A DNA stretch of 64,000 nucleotides from Palsa-343 sp036269135 (GTDB taxonomy: Bacteria > Acidobacteriota > Terriglobia > Terriglobales > Acidobacteriaceae): NCBI GenBank assembly GCA_036269135.1, contig DATASQ010000009.1, positions 1 through 64,000 of the forward strand, in the 5' to 3' direction. Position 1 is the stretch's first letter; each line of letters opens with the position of its first letter. The notes under the pieces are model-generated. The model was not told the origin of the DNA and made no database searches. It was given only the letters and a program-made list of their open reading frames with translations. Of the stretch, positions 27,721-37,221 are shown piece by piece. Position numbers and translations under genes: made by a program.

Positions 27721-28314
27721 CTACACCACTTGTCCCTTGTTGCGTTCGAGGATGCGGGCCAGCTCCGCCCGGCCCCGGCTGATTCTCGATTTCACGGTGC
27801 CTTCGGGAATGCGCAGGACCTGCGCGATTTCCTTATAGTCCAAATCCTGCAGATCGCGCAGGATGACGGCTTCCCGGAGCTCGGGCGAGATTTTCGTCAG
27901 AGCCTCCTGCACCATCTTCTCAATCTCTTTCTGCACTGCCTTGTCATGCTGGGTGGGCCCCTTGTCGGCCAGCCGCTGCATGAGGGGGATGTCGTCGCTG
28001 TCGCCCTCCCAGCCGGCGTCCATGGAATCGGTGACGCGCTGCGCCCGGGAGCGGCGGAAGTGATCGACCAGCAGGTTCCGGGTCATGGTCGTGATCCATG
28101 TCTGGAAGCTGCCCCGGTTCAGGTCGAATCCCGCCAGATTGCCGTAGACCTTCAGGAAGACTTCCTGGGTGAGGTCTTCGGCGTCGTTGGCGGATCCGGT
28201 AAAGCGGTAGCAAAGGCCATACACACGCCTGTGATGCGCTTTGACCAGCTCTGTCCAGGCAAAGGAGTCCCCTTTCAGGCACCGCTCGACCAGGACCTGC
28301 CACTCGGCTTCCAC
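27721..28314 (-). CDS. ECF RNA polymerase sigma factor
   Basis: Alternative sigma factor of the RpoE/ECF type. Region 2 reads LVKAHHRRVYGLCYRFTG, NDAEDLTQEVFLKVY and FQTWITTMTRNLLVDHFRRS. Region 4 reads ISPELREAVILRDLQDLDYKEIAQVL then IPEGTVKSRISRGRAEL. The frame is open upstream to 28551 but reads as Gly/Arg/Pro-rich filler. I chose GTG 28314, because GGGGAG lies six bases before it and region 2 begins a few residues later; this gives 197 residues, typical for ECF. A start at ATG 28545 remains possible. It heads the five-gene operon and probably activates its own promoter, since four GGAACC hexamers lie upstream. Confidence 0.93.
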   Translation of the reverse strand: MEAEWQVLVERCLKGDSFAWTELVKAHHRRVYGLCYRFTGSANDAEDLTQEVFLKVYGNLAGFDLNRGSFQTWITTMTRNLLVDHFRRSRAQRVTDSMDAGWEGDSDDIPLMQRLADKGPTQHDKAVQKEIEKMVQEALTKISPELREAVILRDLQDLDYKEIAQVLRIPEGTVKSRISRGRAELARILERNKGQVV

Positions 28315-28550
28315 AGGCTTCTCCCCGAACCGATCGCCGGCGCGTTCGCCTCGATCGCCAATGCGTGCAGGCGGTTGGCGCCGCCAGCGATCAGCCGGAC
28401 CCGGCTCTCCACTGCCGGGTGTCCGGTACTGCCCTGGCCGGACGGTCTCGGCCCCGGCGGCACGCCGGCCCGCAGGGAGCCCCGGCCGCCCGAGTTTCCC
28501 CAGGTTCCAGGTTCCATCCCACGTCATGGTTCCGGCGGTGCTCATGGGCA

Positions 28551-28580
28551 ATCATACGCATTGGAAGGGCGTTTGGTTCC
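28551..28580 (-). promoter_or_regulatory. Candidate ECF-type promoter for the sigma operon
   Basis: On the minus strand GGAACC (28580-28575) is followed after 16 bases by CGTATGAT (28558-28551), which matches the general ECF pattern of a GGAAC -35 and a CGT-type -10. Three further GGAACC copies lie downstream at 28528-28533, 28510-28515 and 28503-28508. The position fits autoregulation of the sigma gene, leaving a leader of about 230 bases before GTG 28314, or an almost leaderless start at ATG 28545. Not experimentally defined. Confidence 0.42.
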
Positions 28581-28692
28581 GGAAACCCTGGGGCGATTCG
28601 AGCCCGGGAAGGCGAACCGCGAAGCCGCCTGGGGCGGTGAGTTCCGGTGCGGGACGCGGTCGCCCCCACGGGTCCTGGAACCACGCACCCGC

Positions 28693-29229
28693 CTAAAACG
28701 ATTCGAGGATATCCGCTACCGCGGCCCGCGCAAATTCCTGGGCCAGGCGATGGGTCGCCGCCGAATCTTCCTGGATGAAGCTGGCAAGGTCCTGGGTTTG
28801 TTCGTACTGCTGGCGGAAGACGTAGGCGGGGTTCTGCCAGAGGATTTTTCCGTGGCGATCGATCAGTTCGAGGCGGGTTGTGATGGTGACCAGGTAGCTC
28901 GAGGTCTGTCCCGTGGTGCTGTCGTAGGTGAGCGGATTAATCAGGAAGCTGGTGATGGTGCCGCGCAGAGTGGCATCCGCGGCGGAATCTTCGCCACTGA
29001 CAATGCGACACGAGGTGCGGCTGGTGAACTCGCGGATCACCGCCTGCGTGAACACGGCCTGGGTGTGGTACGACTGCGTGTTGTTCTGGAAGGCTGGAAT
29101 GGCCAGCGTGCGGACGGTGGAGGGCAGGTGGACCGCGGAATCGACGGTGTGGTAATTGCAGCCGCCCGACGCAAGAAGGAACGCGCCCAGGAGGGCGGCG
29201 CCAGGAACGGAAAGACGGCGGGGGATCAT
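28693..29229 (-). CDS. lptE: LptE-like LPS-assembly lipoprotein
   Basis: Outer-membrane lipoprotein that plugs LptD during lipopolysaccharide insertion. The signal peptide ends in a lipobox, LLASGGC, with Cys24 as the lipidation site. The mature part starts CNYHTVDSAVHLPSTVRTLAIPAFQN, the conserved opening of LptE-like proteins, followed by VIREFTSRTSCRIVSGEDSAADATL and YLVTITTRLELIDRHGKILW. The length of 178 residues fits. It lies downstream of ftsH on the same strand, with a hairpin between them. No lptD or leucyl-tRNA synthetase gene is adjacent, so the call rests on the protein itself. Confidence 0.87.
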   Translation of the reverse strand: MIPRRLSVPGAALLGAFLLASGGCNYHTVDSAVHLPSTVRTLAIPAFQNNTQSYHTQAVFTQAVIREFTSRTSCRIVSGEDSAADATLRGTITSFLINPLTYDSTTGQTSSYLVTITTRLELIDRHGKILWQNPAYVFRQQYEQTQDLASFIQEDSAATHRLAQEFARAAVADILESF

Positions 29230-29256
29230 GCTGGAAGTATTGTCGCAGAAGCAGAA

Positions 29257-29280
29257 GGGGCAGCTCCGGAGAGCTGCCCC
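29257..29280. terminator. Perfect 10-bp hairpin between ftsH and lptE
   Basis: GGGGCAGCTC, loop CGGA, GAGCTGCCCC form a perfect stem located after the ftsH stop and before the lptE start. Neither side has a run of T, so it may act as a pause or attenuator, or stabilise mRNA ends, rather than be a classical intrinsic terminator. Confidence 0.5.
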
Positions 29281-29298
29281 TGAAAATAGGGAGAAAGG

Positions 29299-31215
<1,917 letters not shown>

Positions 31216-31552
31216 CTGGGAAAACCCTCTCTCTCCTCAGACACGCCTCGCCACTGATTCCGGATGGGCCGTCCGCACCGATCCGGATATAGCTCCACAA
31301 TAGGATTAGACGCCGCAAAGCGGCCCGCGGAGTCAGTCAATTCTTAACCGGAATCCCCTCTTTCCAGGTTCCGGAAGCGAGCCGAACGCGTATCCCGTAT
31401 TGTACTCCGTCACCCCGGACCGGCATGTGGAACTTAGGTGGTAGGGAGGAGTGCCCCGGAAATGGACATGGAGAGCCAACAGCGAAGGCCTCCACCGGCA
31501 ATTGGAGCGGCGCGGTTGGCGTTGCGGCGGCCGGCGCAGTACTCTGTCGTCC
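31216..31552. other. Divergent intergenic region, ftsH and amidase
   Basis: About 340 bases carry the promoters of ftsH (leftward) and the amidase gene (rightward). No firm -35/-10 pair was assigned. The plus-strand frame continuing upstream of the amidase start is Trp/Arg-rich and not protein-like. No RNA gene was seen. Confidence 0.4.
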
Positions 31553-33442
31553 ATGTCCCTGGATCGCCGCGAGTTCCTCGCCATCGGCAGCCGTTTTGGC
31601 CTCGCCTCCACGCTTTTTCCTGGCGTCCTCTACATGCTGGCCACGCAGGCCGAAGCGCAGGCCGGCTCAGCGGGCGGCTCCGGCGGTGCGCCGGAATTGC
31701 CGAAAATCACGCCGGAAATGATCGATCAGGCTTCGGTGCTGGCCGGGATCAGCCTTCCCGCCGAGGATCGCCAGGCCATGCTCGACGGTCTGAACGAGGA
31801 TCGCCAGGGGTATATCAGGATCCGCAAGCTGCATTTGCCCAACAGCGTGCCGCCTGCGTTTGTTTTCGATCCGCTGCCGCCCCATGTGAGCGTGGAAACC
31901 GACCGCCGACCGGCCGTCTACAGCCAGGCGCCGGCGGCGCTGACCGTTCCTTCGAATCTCGAGGACCTGGCCTTCGCCTCCGTGATCGAACTGGGCGATC
32001 TGGTGCGCCGGCGCAAGGTTTCTTCAACCAATTTGACGGAGATGTACCTGACGCGTCTGAAGCGCTACGATCCGCTGCTGCACTTCGTGATCACCCTCAC
32101 GGAAGAGCGCGCCATGACCCACGCCCGTGAGGCCGATGAGGAGATCGCGCGCGGGCGCTACCGTGGACCTCTCCACGGGCTGCCCTGGGGAGCGAAAGAT
32201 CTGCTGGCCGTGAAAGGCTACCCAACCACCTGGGGCGCGGGCGGTTTCGAGCATCAGGTAATCGACGAAGACGCCACGGTGGTGAAGCGCCTGGACGCTG
32301 CCGGAGCCGTGCTGATCGCGAAGCTCACGCTCGGCGCGCTGGCCATGGGCGACTGGTGGTTCGGCGGCCGCACGCGGAATCCGTGGAATCCGCGGCAGGG
32401 CTCGAGCGGATCGTCGGCGGGTCCGGCTTCGGCCACGGCGGCGGGGTGCGTGGCGTTTTCGGTGGGATCGGAGACTCTGGGCTCCATCTCCTCGCCTTCG
32501 ACGCGCTGCGGGTGCACCGGCCTGCGTCCCACCTTCGGCTTCGTGCCGCGCACCGGAGCCATGGCGCTGAGTTGGACGATGGACAAGCTGGGACCCATCT
32601 GCCGCGCTGTGGAAGACTGCGCCGCGGTGCTGGCGGCGATCTATGGACCCGACGGCGAAGATCTCTCGGTCCGCGATGCTGCCTTCAACTGGAATGCCGA
32701 CGCGGACTGGAAAAAGCTGCGCGTCGGGTATCTGAAGGCGAGCTTCGAGCCCGATCAGCCGCCGCCGGCGCCAACGCCGGCGCCGGATGGCGAGACGCCC
32801 GAGCAGAGGAAGCAGCGCGAAGCTCGGGAGCGGCAGCGGGCCGCGTCTCGGGCGCGCCGGGCGTACGACCAGAAATTCGATCTGGCCGCCCTGGACAAGC
32901 TCCGCTCCCTGGGGTTCAGCCTGATCCCGCTCGAACTTCCGAAACTGCCGTACGGGGCGATGGTCCCGGGGCTGAACGCTGAAGCAGCCGCGGCTTTCGA
33001 CGAACTCACCCTTACAGGCCGGGACAAGCGGCTCACGCAGCAGACGCCGGATGACTGGCCCAACATCTTCCGCGCGGCCCGCTTCATCCCCGCGGTGGAA
33101 TACATTCAGATGAACCGTGCCCGCTCCCTGGCCATCCGTCAGGTCTCCGCGGTGTTCAATCAGGTCGATGTAGTCGTGGCTTCCACGAACAGCGAGCAGC
33201 TGGTAGTGACGAACCTGACCGGCCATCCGGCCTGCATTGTCCCGAACGGCCTGCGCGGCGCCGATGCCCCCAGGCCGCCGGCGATCGACACGGGCGAGGA
33301 CGATCAGATCGGCGGACCCGGAACGCCGGTGAGCATCACCTTTCTGGCGAATCACTACCAGGATGCGAAGCTCTGCGCGCTGGCGCGGGGGTATCAGCAA
33401 CTCACGGGCTTTGAGAAACTGCACCCGAAGCTCGGGGGCTGA
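31553..33442 (+). CDS. Amidase signature family protein, Tat-type leader
   Basis: Predicted amide hydrolase of 629 residues using the Ser-cisSer-Lys triad. The leader MSLDRREFLAIGSRFGLAST carries a twin-arginine motif (DRREFL) before a hydrophobic stretch, so the enzyme is likely exported folded. The family core has LHGLPWGAKDLLAVKG (the catalytic Lys), then the GSSGSSAGPASATAAG Gly/Ser loop, and ETLGSISSPSTRCGCTGLRPTFG. I chose ATG 31553 because the leader begins there; the longer frame is not protein-like. A highly charged insert rich in Pro, Glu, Arg and Gln separates the core from FDLAALDKLRSLGFSLIPLE. Substrate unknown. Confidence 0.9.
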   Translation: MSLDRREFLAIGSRFGLASTLFPGVLYMLATQAEAQAGSAGGSGGAPELPKITPEMIDQASVLAGISLPAEDRQAMLDGLNEDRQGYIRIRKLHLPNSVPPAFVFDPLPPHVSVETDRRPAVYSQAPAALTVPSNLEDLAFASVIELGDLVRRRKVSSTNLTEMYLTRLKRYDPLLHFVITLTEERAMTHAREADEEIARGRYRGPLHGLPWGAKDLLAVKGYPTTWGAGGFEHQVIDEDATVVKRLDAAGAVLIAKLTLGALAMGDWWFGGRTRNPWNPRQGSSGSSAGPASATAAGCVAFSVGSETLGSISSPSTRCGCTGLRPTFGFVPRTGAMALSWTMDKLGPICRAVEDCAAVLAAIYGPDGEDLSVRDAAFNWNADADWKKLRVGYLKASFEPDQPPPAPTPAPDGETPEQRKQREARERQRAASRARRAYDQKFDLAALDKLRSLGFSLIPLELPKLPYGAMVPGLNAEAAAAFDELTLTGRDKRLTQQTPDDWPNIFRAARFIPAVEYIQMNRARSLAIRQVSAVFNQVDVVVASTNSEQLVVTNLTGHPACIVPNGLRGADAPRPPAIDTGEDDQIGGPGTPVSITFLANHYQDAKLCALARGYQQLTGFEKLHPKLGG

Positions 33443-33792
33443 CTGCGATCAGGTCGCCGGCGCCACTCTGCCCGCCAGGGCCCTCGATGAACATTGGATG
33501 AATTCCGGGAAGTTACCGGCGGCCTGCGAAAAGCCGATCGCGACCGCGATTGTCCGGTAACTTTTCAGGTTACTTTCGAAGCAACGGATCGCGCGAAAAG
33601 ATTCCTTCCAGATTACCTTGACGCTGCCCTGGACGGTAGTTATGATTCACGCACTATTGCATATGAATCGCGGTAGTTGCCGCATATCCCACTCGCGGGC
33701 GAATTCCCTCCCCAGTTGCCCGGAAGAGTGGAGCGGCCCACGGCCAAATTTTTAATCAGGGGCTTACTGCGTGTGAGCTCCGGAGGGAACCC
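33443..33792. other. Non-coding gap before the large secreted protein
   Basis: About 350 bases without a credible gene. A short plus-strand frame (33494-33676) has no ribosome site. CGGAGGGAAC, ending a few bases before ATG 33793, supplies the ribosome site of the next gene. No terminator for the amidase gene was recognised. Confidence 0.45.
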
Positions 33793-36700
33793 ATGACATT
33801 TCTGAGGTCGCGTCGAAACCTGTCTCTGCCGGCTCTGGCCGCGAGCGTTGTCCTGACGCTGGGCTCTGCTGCTGCATCGGCGCAGCAAATTACGTATTAC
33901 GATTTCGACGCGCCTCAGGCAAACTCCGGGCAAATCTCCCGAGATTGCTCAACCGGGGCAGGGGCTGCGCTGTTTTGTATGAACGATGGCGGCAACAATG
34001 TGCTTCCTTATTTTTCCTCGGATACCTATCCGGCCAGCATCGATCCCAATCCGAGCGACAACCCACCGGTAAGCGGCACCCATTATGCGACGGAGATGAC
34101 CCAGGCCTACGGCCAGCATTCCAGCATGTGGTTTGCCGTGCCGCAGAAGGTTGCCGATGGGTTCACCGCCTATTTCGCCTTCAAACTTACGCCGGATCCG
34201 ACCAGCGGGACGACGGCCGACGGTCTCGCGTTTGTCCTCCAGAACGCGACCGGACCCGGTGACGATACAGCCGGCGTGTGTACCAGCACAGGCAATGGAT
34301 TGACGGCGGTCGGCGACGGCGGCGGATGCATGGGCTACGGGGGCATTCCCAACAGCCTTGCGCTGGAGTTCGATACCTACCAGAACGGCTACGATCCCGA
34401 CAACAACCACATGGCCCTGCAGAACTGCGGCGCCGGCCTGCCCAATTCGCCGGACATCGCCGCGTGCAATGTGAGCCTGAACGGAGTGGGGGCCTATGCC
34501 GCCAATCCCCTGACCTCGGCTTCGACGCCCACGGGCCAGACGCCGGTGACGCTGGCGGACGGCAATATTCATCAGATCGTCATCGTCTACAGCGGTCCGC
34601 TGGAGGCCACGCCCAATCTGCTTCAGATTTACCTCGATCCGGCCTTCGTGCCCGGAACGCATACGCCGGTCAGCGGGTCGATTCCGGTCTTCTCCGGCAC
34701 CTATGATCTCACCCAGGCTCTGAACCTTCTGAACAGCGGGAGCGCGAACGACAGCGCTTATATCGGCTTCACGTCCGGCACCGGCTCGTACTGGGAAAAT
34801 AACGAGTTGATGGCCTGGACGTTTACCCCGCACACCACGGTGACGCAGCAACAGCCGCTGAATCCGCCGGGAACACCAACCACATTCGACTTTGGAACCC
34901 ACAGCTACACAACGAACTTTCCCCCGGGCGCGGATACGAACGACATCACGATGGGCCTGATCGCGACCACCATTACGCCCGTGCAGTTCACGGCATTGCT
35001 GGGTCAGGGGGCGACGCAATATACCGGTTCGGCCTGTCAGGTCTACGACGACACCGGCGGGAATTGCATCATTTACTCCGCTTACTGCTACTACACCGAC
35101 ACCGGTGCGCCGACGGCCTGCCCGGCGCCGACAGCTCCGCCCACCGACTGTTCGGATCCCAGCGCAACCGACTGCGTCGATCTGACATCGTCGTACAACA
35201 ACTCCGTCCAGCCAACTTCGCCGGGATACCTGCAGGGCGACCCCTTCTTCAGCCCGATTACTTCGATTACGACGAGCGGCACGACCGCCACGGTGAGCTG
35301 CACGGGTGAATGCGCCGTGACCGCGAACCAGACCGTGACGATTCTGGACACGAACGACAGTGCGGTGGCCACCGTAACGGTGCAGACTTTGTCGGGCCTG
35401 AATCAGTTCACGTTCACGACCTCGTCGCCCATCAGCCAGACCGGCGGGTTCCTGACCTCCAACAATGTGCAGGACATCTTCACCGGCTACACTCCCCAGA
35501 ATATCGACGGGTCCACCACCGGCAAGACCAAGAACTTCTCCGACTTCGTGGTGACCGGCGTGACCGTGATCGGCAGCCAGACGCAGATCTCGGGACCCAA
35601 CAACAATACGGCCACCGTGAATCAGCCGGACCAGCTCACGGCGACGGTCAACGTTCCATCCACGATTGCGGAGAACGGTATTCCCGCCAATCTGCTGCAG
35701 TTGCTGCCGGCCGGAAGCCCCGGACTCACTCCCGGCGGAACGGTCAGCTTCTTTGAGGGCACGAGCACGACGCCGATCAACGGGTGCAGCGGCGTTCCTC
35801 TCGCGCTGAACAGCTCGGTTTATCAGGCGACATGCAGCTACACACCAACCTCGACGAACCCGGTCACCATCACGGCGCAGTATTCAGGGGATGGCTATCA
35901 CCAGGCAAGCTCCAACGACGTGGTGCTTACGGTGAATCCGCAGACGGTCGTGGTGAACGTAGGCACCAATCCCTCGGGCCTCAGCTTCTCGATCAACGGG
36001 ACGACGTTCACCGGGCCCCAGGCGCCCACATGGAATATCGGCACCAGCTACACCCTGGCCACCACCTCTCCGCAGCCCGGAGCAACGGGTACACAGTACG
36101 CGTTCTCGTCCTGGAGCGACGGAGGAGCGATCAGCCACCTGGTGCCGGCGCCGGCCAGCACAGTCAATTACACGGCCAGCTTCAACACACAGTATCAGCT
36201 GACCGTCAGGGCGGGTACGGGCGGCACGGTCACCGCGACGAACGGCTTTTACAACGCGCAAAGCGTCGTAAATATCCTGGCGACGCCGAGCGCGGGTTAC
36301 ACCTTCAGCGGCTGGATGGGCGGCGCCGTCGCGAATTCCGCCAGCGCAAGCACCACAGTGACCATGAACGGGCCGGAGACCATCACCGCGAGCTTCACCC
36401 CGGCTTCCACCGTGAGCATCTCTCCTTCGTCGATCGATTTCGGCACGCTCTATCTGGGCAGCATTGTGACGAAGACGGTCACGGTCAAAAACGTCGGAAC
36501 CACGGCGCTGTCGATCACCGGTCCACGCATCGCGATCGTCGGTGGAGGCGATTCCAGCGAGTTCATCACTCTGAACCTCTGCCCGAAGAGCCTGGCGGCG
36601 GGCAAGAGCTGCCTGATGACGGTCACGTTCATCGGGGGGCCGTTCTACACCCCGCAGACGGCGACGCTCACCGTCACCGACAGCTCACCCGGGAGCCCGC

Positions 36701-37047
36701 AATCCGTTCCGCTCACGGCGACGGTGATCAATCCTCGGGTGGGACTGAGCGCCAGCAGCCTGAGCTTCGGCACGCACAAGGTCGGCACCAGCACCACGAG
36801 CTCACTGAAAATCACCAATACCGGGACGACGGACCTCTCAATCGCAGGCATTGTGTTGAACGGTGCGGACATCCAGGACTTCTCCGCCCCCAACACCTGC
36901 CCGGCGACCCTGTCGAAGGGCAGTAGCTGCACGCTGTCGGTGACCTTCACACCGCAGGCGAAGAAGGGACGCTCGGCGACTCTGGTGATCACAGATAACG
37001 CGCAGAACAGCCCGCAGAGCGTCTCTCTGTCGGGCACGGGCGATTAA
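33793..37047 (+). CDS. Large secreted multi-domain protein (lectin-like, Ig-like, HYDIN-type)
   Basis: Exported 1084-residue protein. The signal peptide is LPALAASVVLTLGSAAASAQ. Residues about 30-340 resemble a bacterial legume-lectin-like sandwich (GLAFVLQN, GYGGIPNSLALEFDTYQNGYD, HQIVIVYSG). A long Cys-containing middle follows. Then come a bacterial Ig-like repeat (GGTVSFFEGTSTTPINGCSG, TITAQYSGDGYHQASSNDVVL) and an InlB/SHD-like unit (YTFSGWMGGA, ETITASFTP). Two HYDIN/ASPM-type choice-of-anchor repeats start near residues 873 (SPSSIDFGTLYLGSIVTKTV) and 982 (SASSLSFGTHKVGTSTTSSL). This architecture is typical of acidobacterial surface adhesins or glycan-binding proteins. The ribosome site is GGAGGG. 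A strong hairpin follows the stop. Confidence 0.87.
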   Translation: MTFLRSRRNLSLPALAASVVLTLGSAAASAQQITYYDFDAPQANSGQISRDCSTGAGAALFCMNDGGNNVLPYFSSDTYPASIDPNPSDNPPVSGTHYATEMTQAYGQHSSMWFAVPQKVADGFTAYFAFKLTPDPTSGTTADGLAFVLQNATGPGDDTAGVCTSTGNGLTAVGDGGGCMGYGGIPNSLALEFDTYQNGYDPDNNHMALQNCGAGLPNSPDIAACNVSLNGVGAYAANPLTSASTPTGQTPVTLADGNIHQIVIVYSGPLEATPNLLQIYLDPAFVPGTHTPVSGSIPVFSGTYDLTQALNLLNSGSANDSAYIGFTSGTGSYWENNELMAWTFTPHTTVTQQQPLNPPGTPTTFDFGTHSYTTNFPPGADTNDITMGLIATTITPVQFTALLGQGATQYTGSACQVYDDTGGNCIIYSAYCYYTDTGAPTACPAPTAPPTDCSDPSATDCVDLTSSYNNSVQPTSPGYLQGDPFFSPITSITTSGTTATVSCTGECAVTANQTVTILDTNDSAVATVTVQTLSGLNQFTFTTSSPISQTGGFLTSNNVQDIFTGYTPQNIDGSTTGKTKNFSDFVVTGVTVIGSQTQISGPNNNTATVNQPDQLTATVNVPSTIAENGIPANLLQLLPAGSPGLTPGGTVSFFEGTSTTPINGCSGVPLALNSSVYQATCSYTPTSTNPVTITAQYSGDGYHQASSNDVVLTVNPQTVVVNVGTNPSGLSFSINGTTFTGPQAPTWNIGTSYTLATTSPQPGATGTQYAFSSWSDGGAISHLVPAPASTVNYTASFNTQYQLTVRAGTGGTVTATNGFYNAQSVVNILATPSAGYTFSGWMGGAVANSASASTTVTMNGPETITASFTPASTVSISPSSIDFGTLYLGSIVTKTVTVKNVGTTALSITGPRIAIVGGGDSSEFITLNLCPKSLAAGKSCLMTVTFIGGPFYTPQTATLTVTDSSPGSPQSVPLTATVINPRVGLSASSLSFGTHKVGTSTTSSLKITNTGTTDLSIAGIVLNGADIQDFSAPNTCPATLSKGSSCTLSVTFTPQAKKGRSATLVITDNAQNSPQSVSLSGTGD

Positions 37048-37055
37048 CCAGGAGC

Positions 37056-37097
37056 GATCTGCGGGGCGCGGTCTTACGATGACGCGCCCCGCGGATC
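37056..37097 (+). terminator. Intrinsic-type terminator after the secreted protein gene
   Basis: Starting nine bases after the stop, GATCTGCGGGGCGCG (37056-37070) pairs with CGCGCCCCGCGGATC (37083-37097) around a 12-base loop, a 15-pair stem with one G-U-type pair. A T/C-rich run follows immediately, though not a pure T tract. It probably ends transcription of the upstream gene. Confidence 0.68.
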
Positions 37098-37221
37098 TCT
37101 CCCTCCTTATCATCGACCAACACGATCCCCGGCTTAACGATCTCCCGCAGCGGCTGTCGGCTTCATGGGCTGGGCTGCGTTTGGCTTGACTGGGGTGCCG
37201 TGTCGGAAGCGGACGGTGTTC

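Noticed and set aside
28314..28551. Longer sigma-factor start with about 80 extra residues
   Set aside because: The extension is Gly/Arg/Pro-rich and not sigma-like; a GTG with GGGGAG six bases upstream gives the normal ECF length.
29257..29280. Classical intrinsic terminator for ftsH
   Set aside because: The hairpin is perfect but no T run follows on either strand, so it is listed as a hairpin with moderate confidence only.
27730..29283. Plus-strand frame (517 codons) over the sigma and lptE genes
   Set aside because: It is antisense to genes with clear region 2/4 and lipobox motifs.
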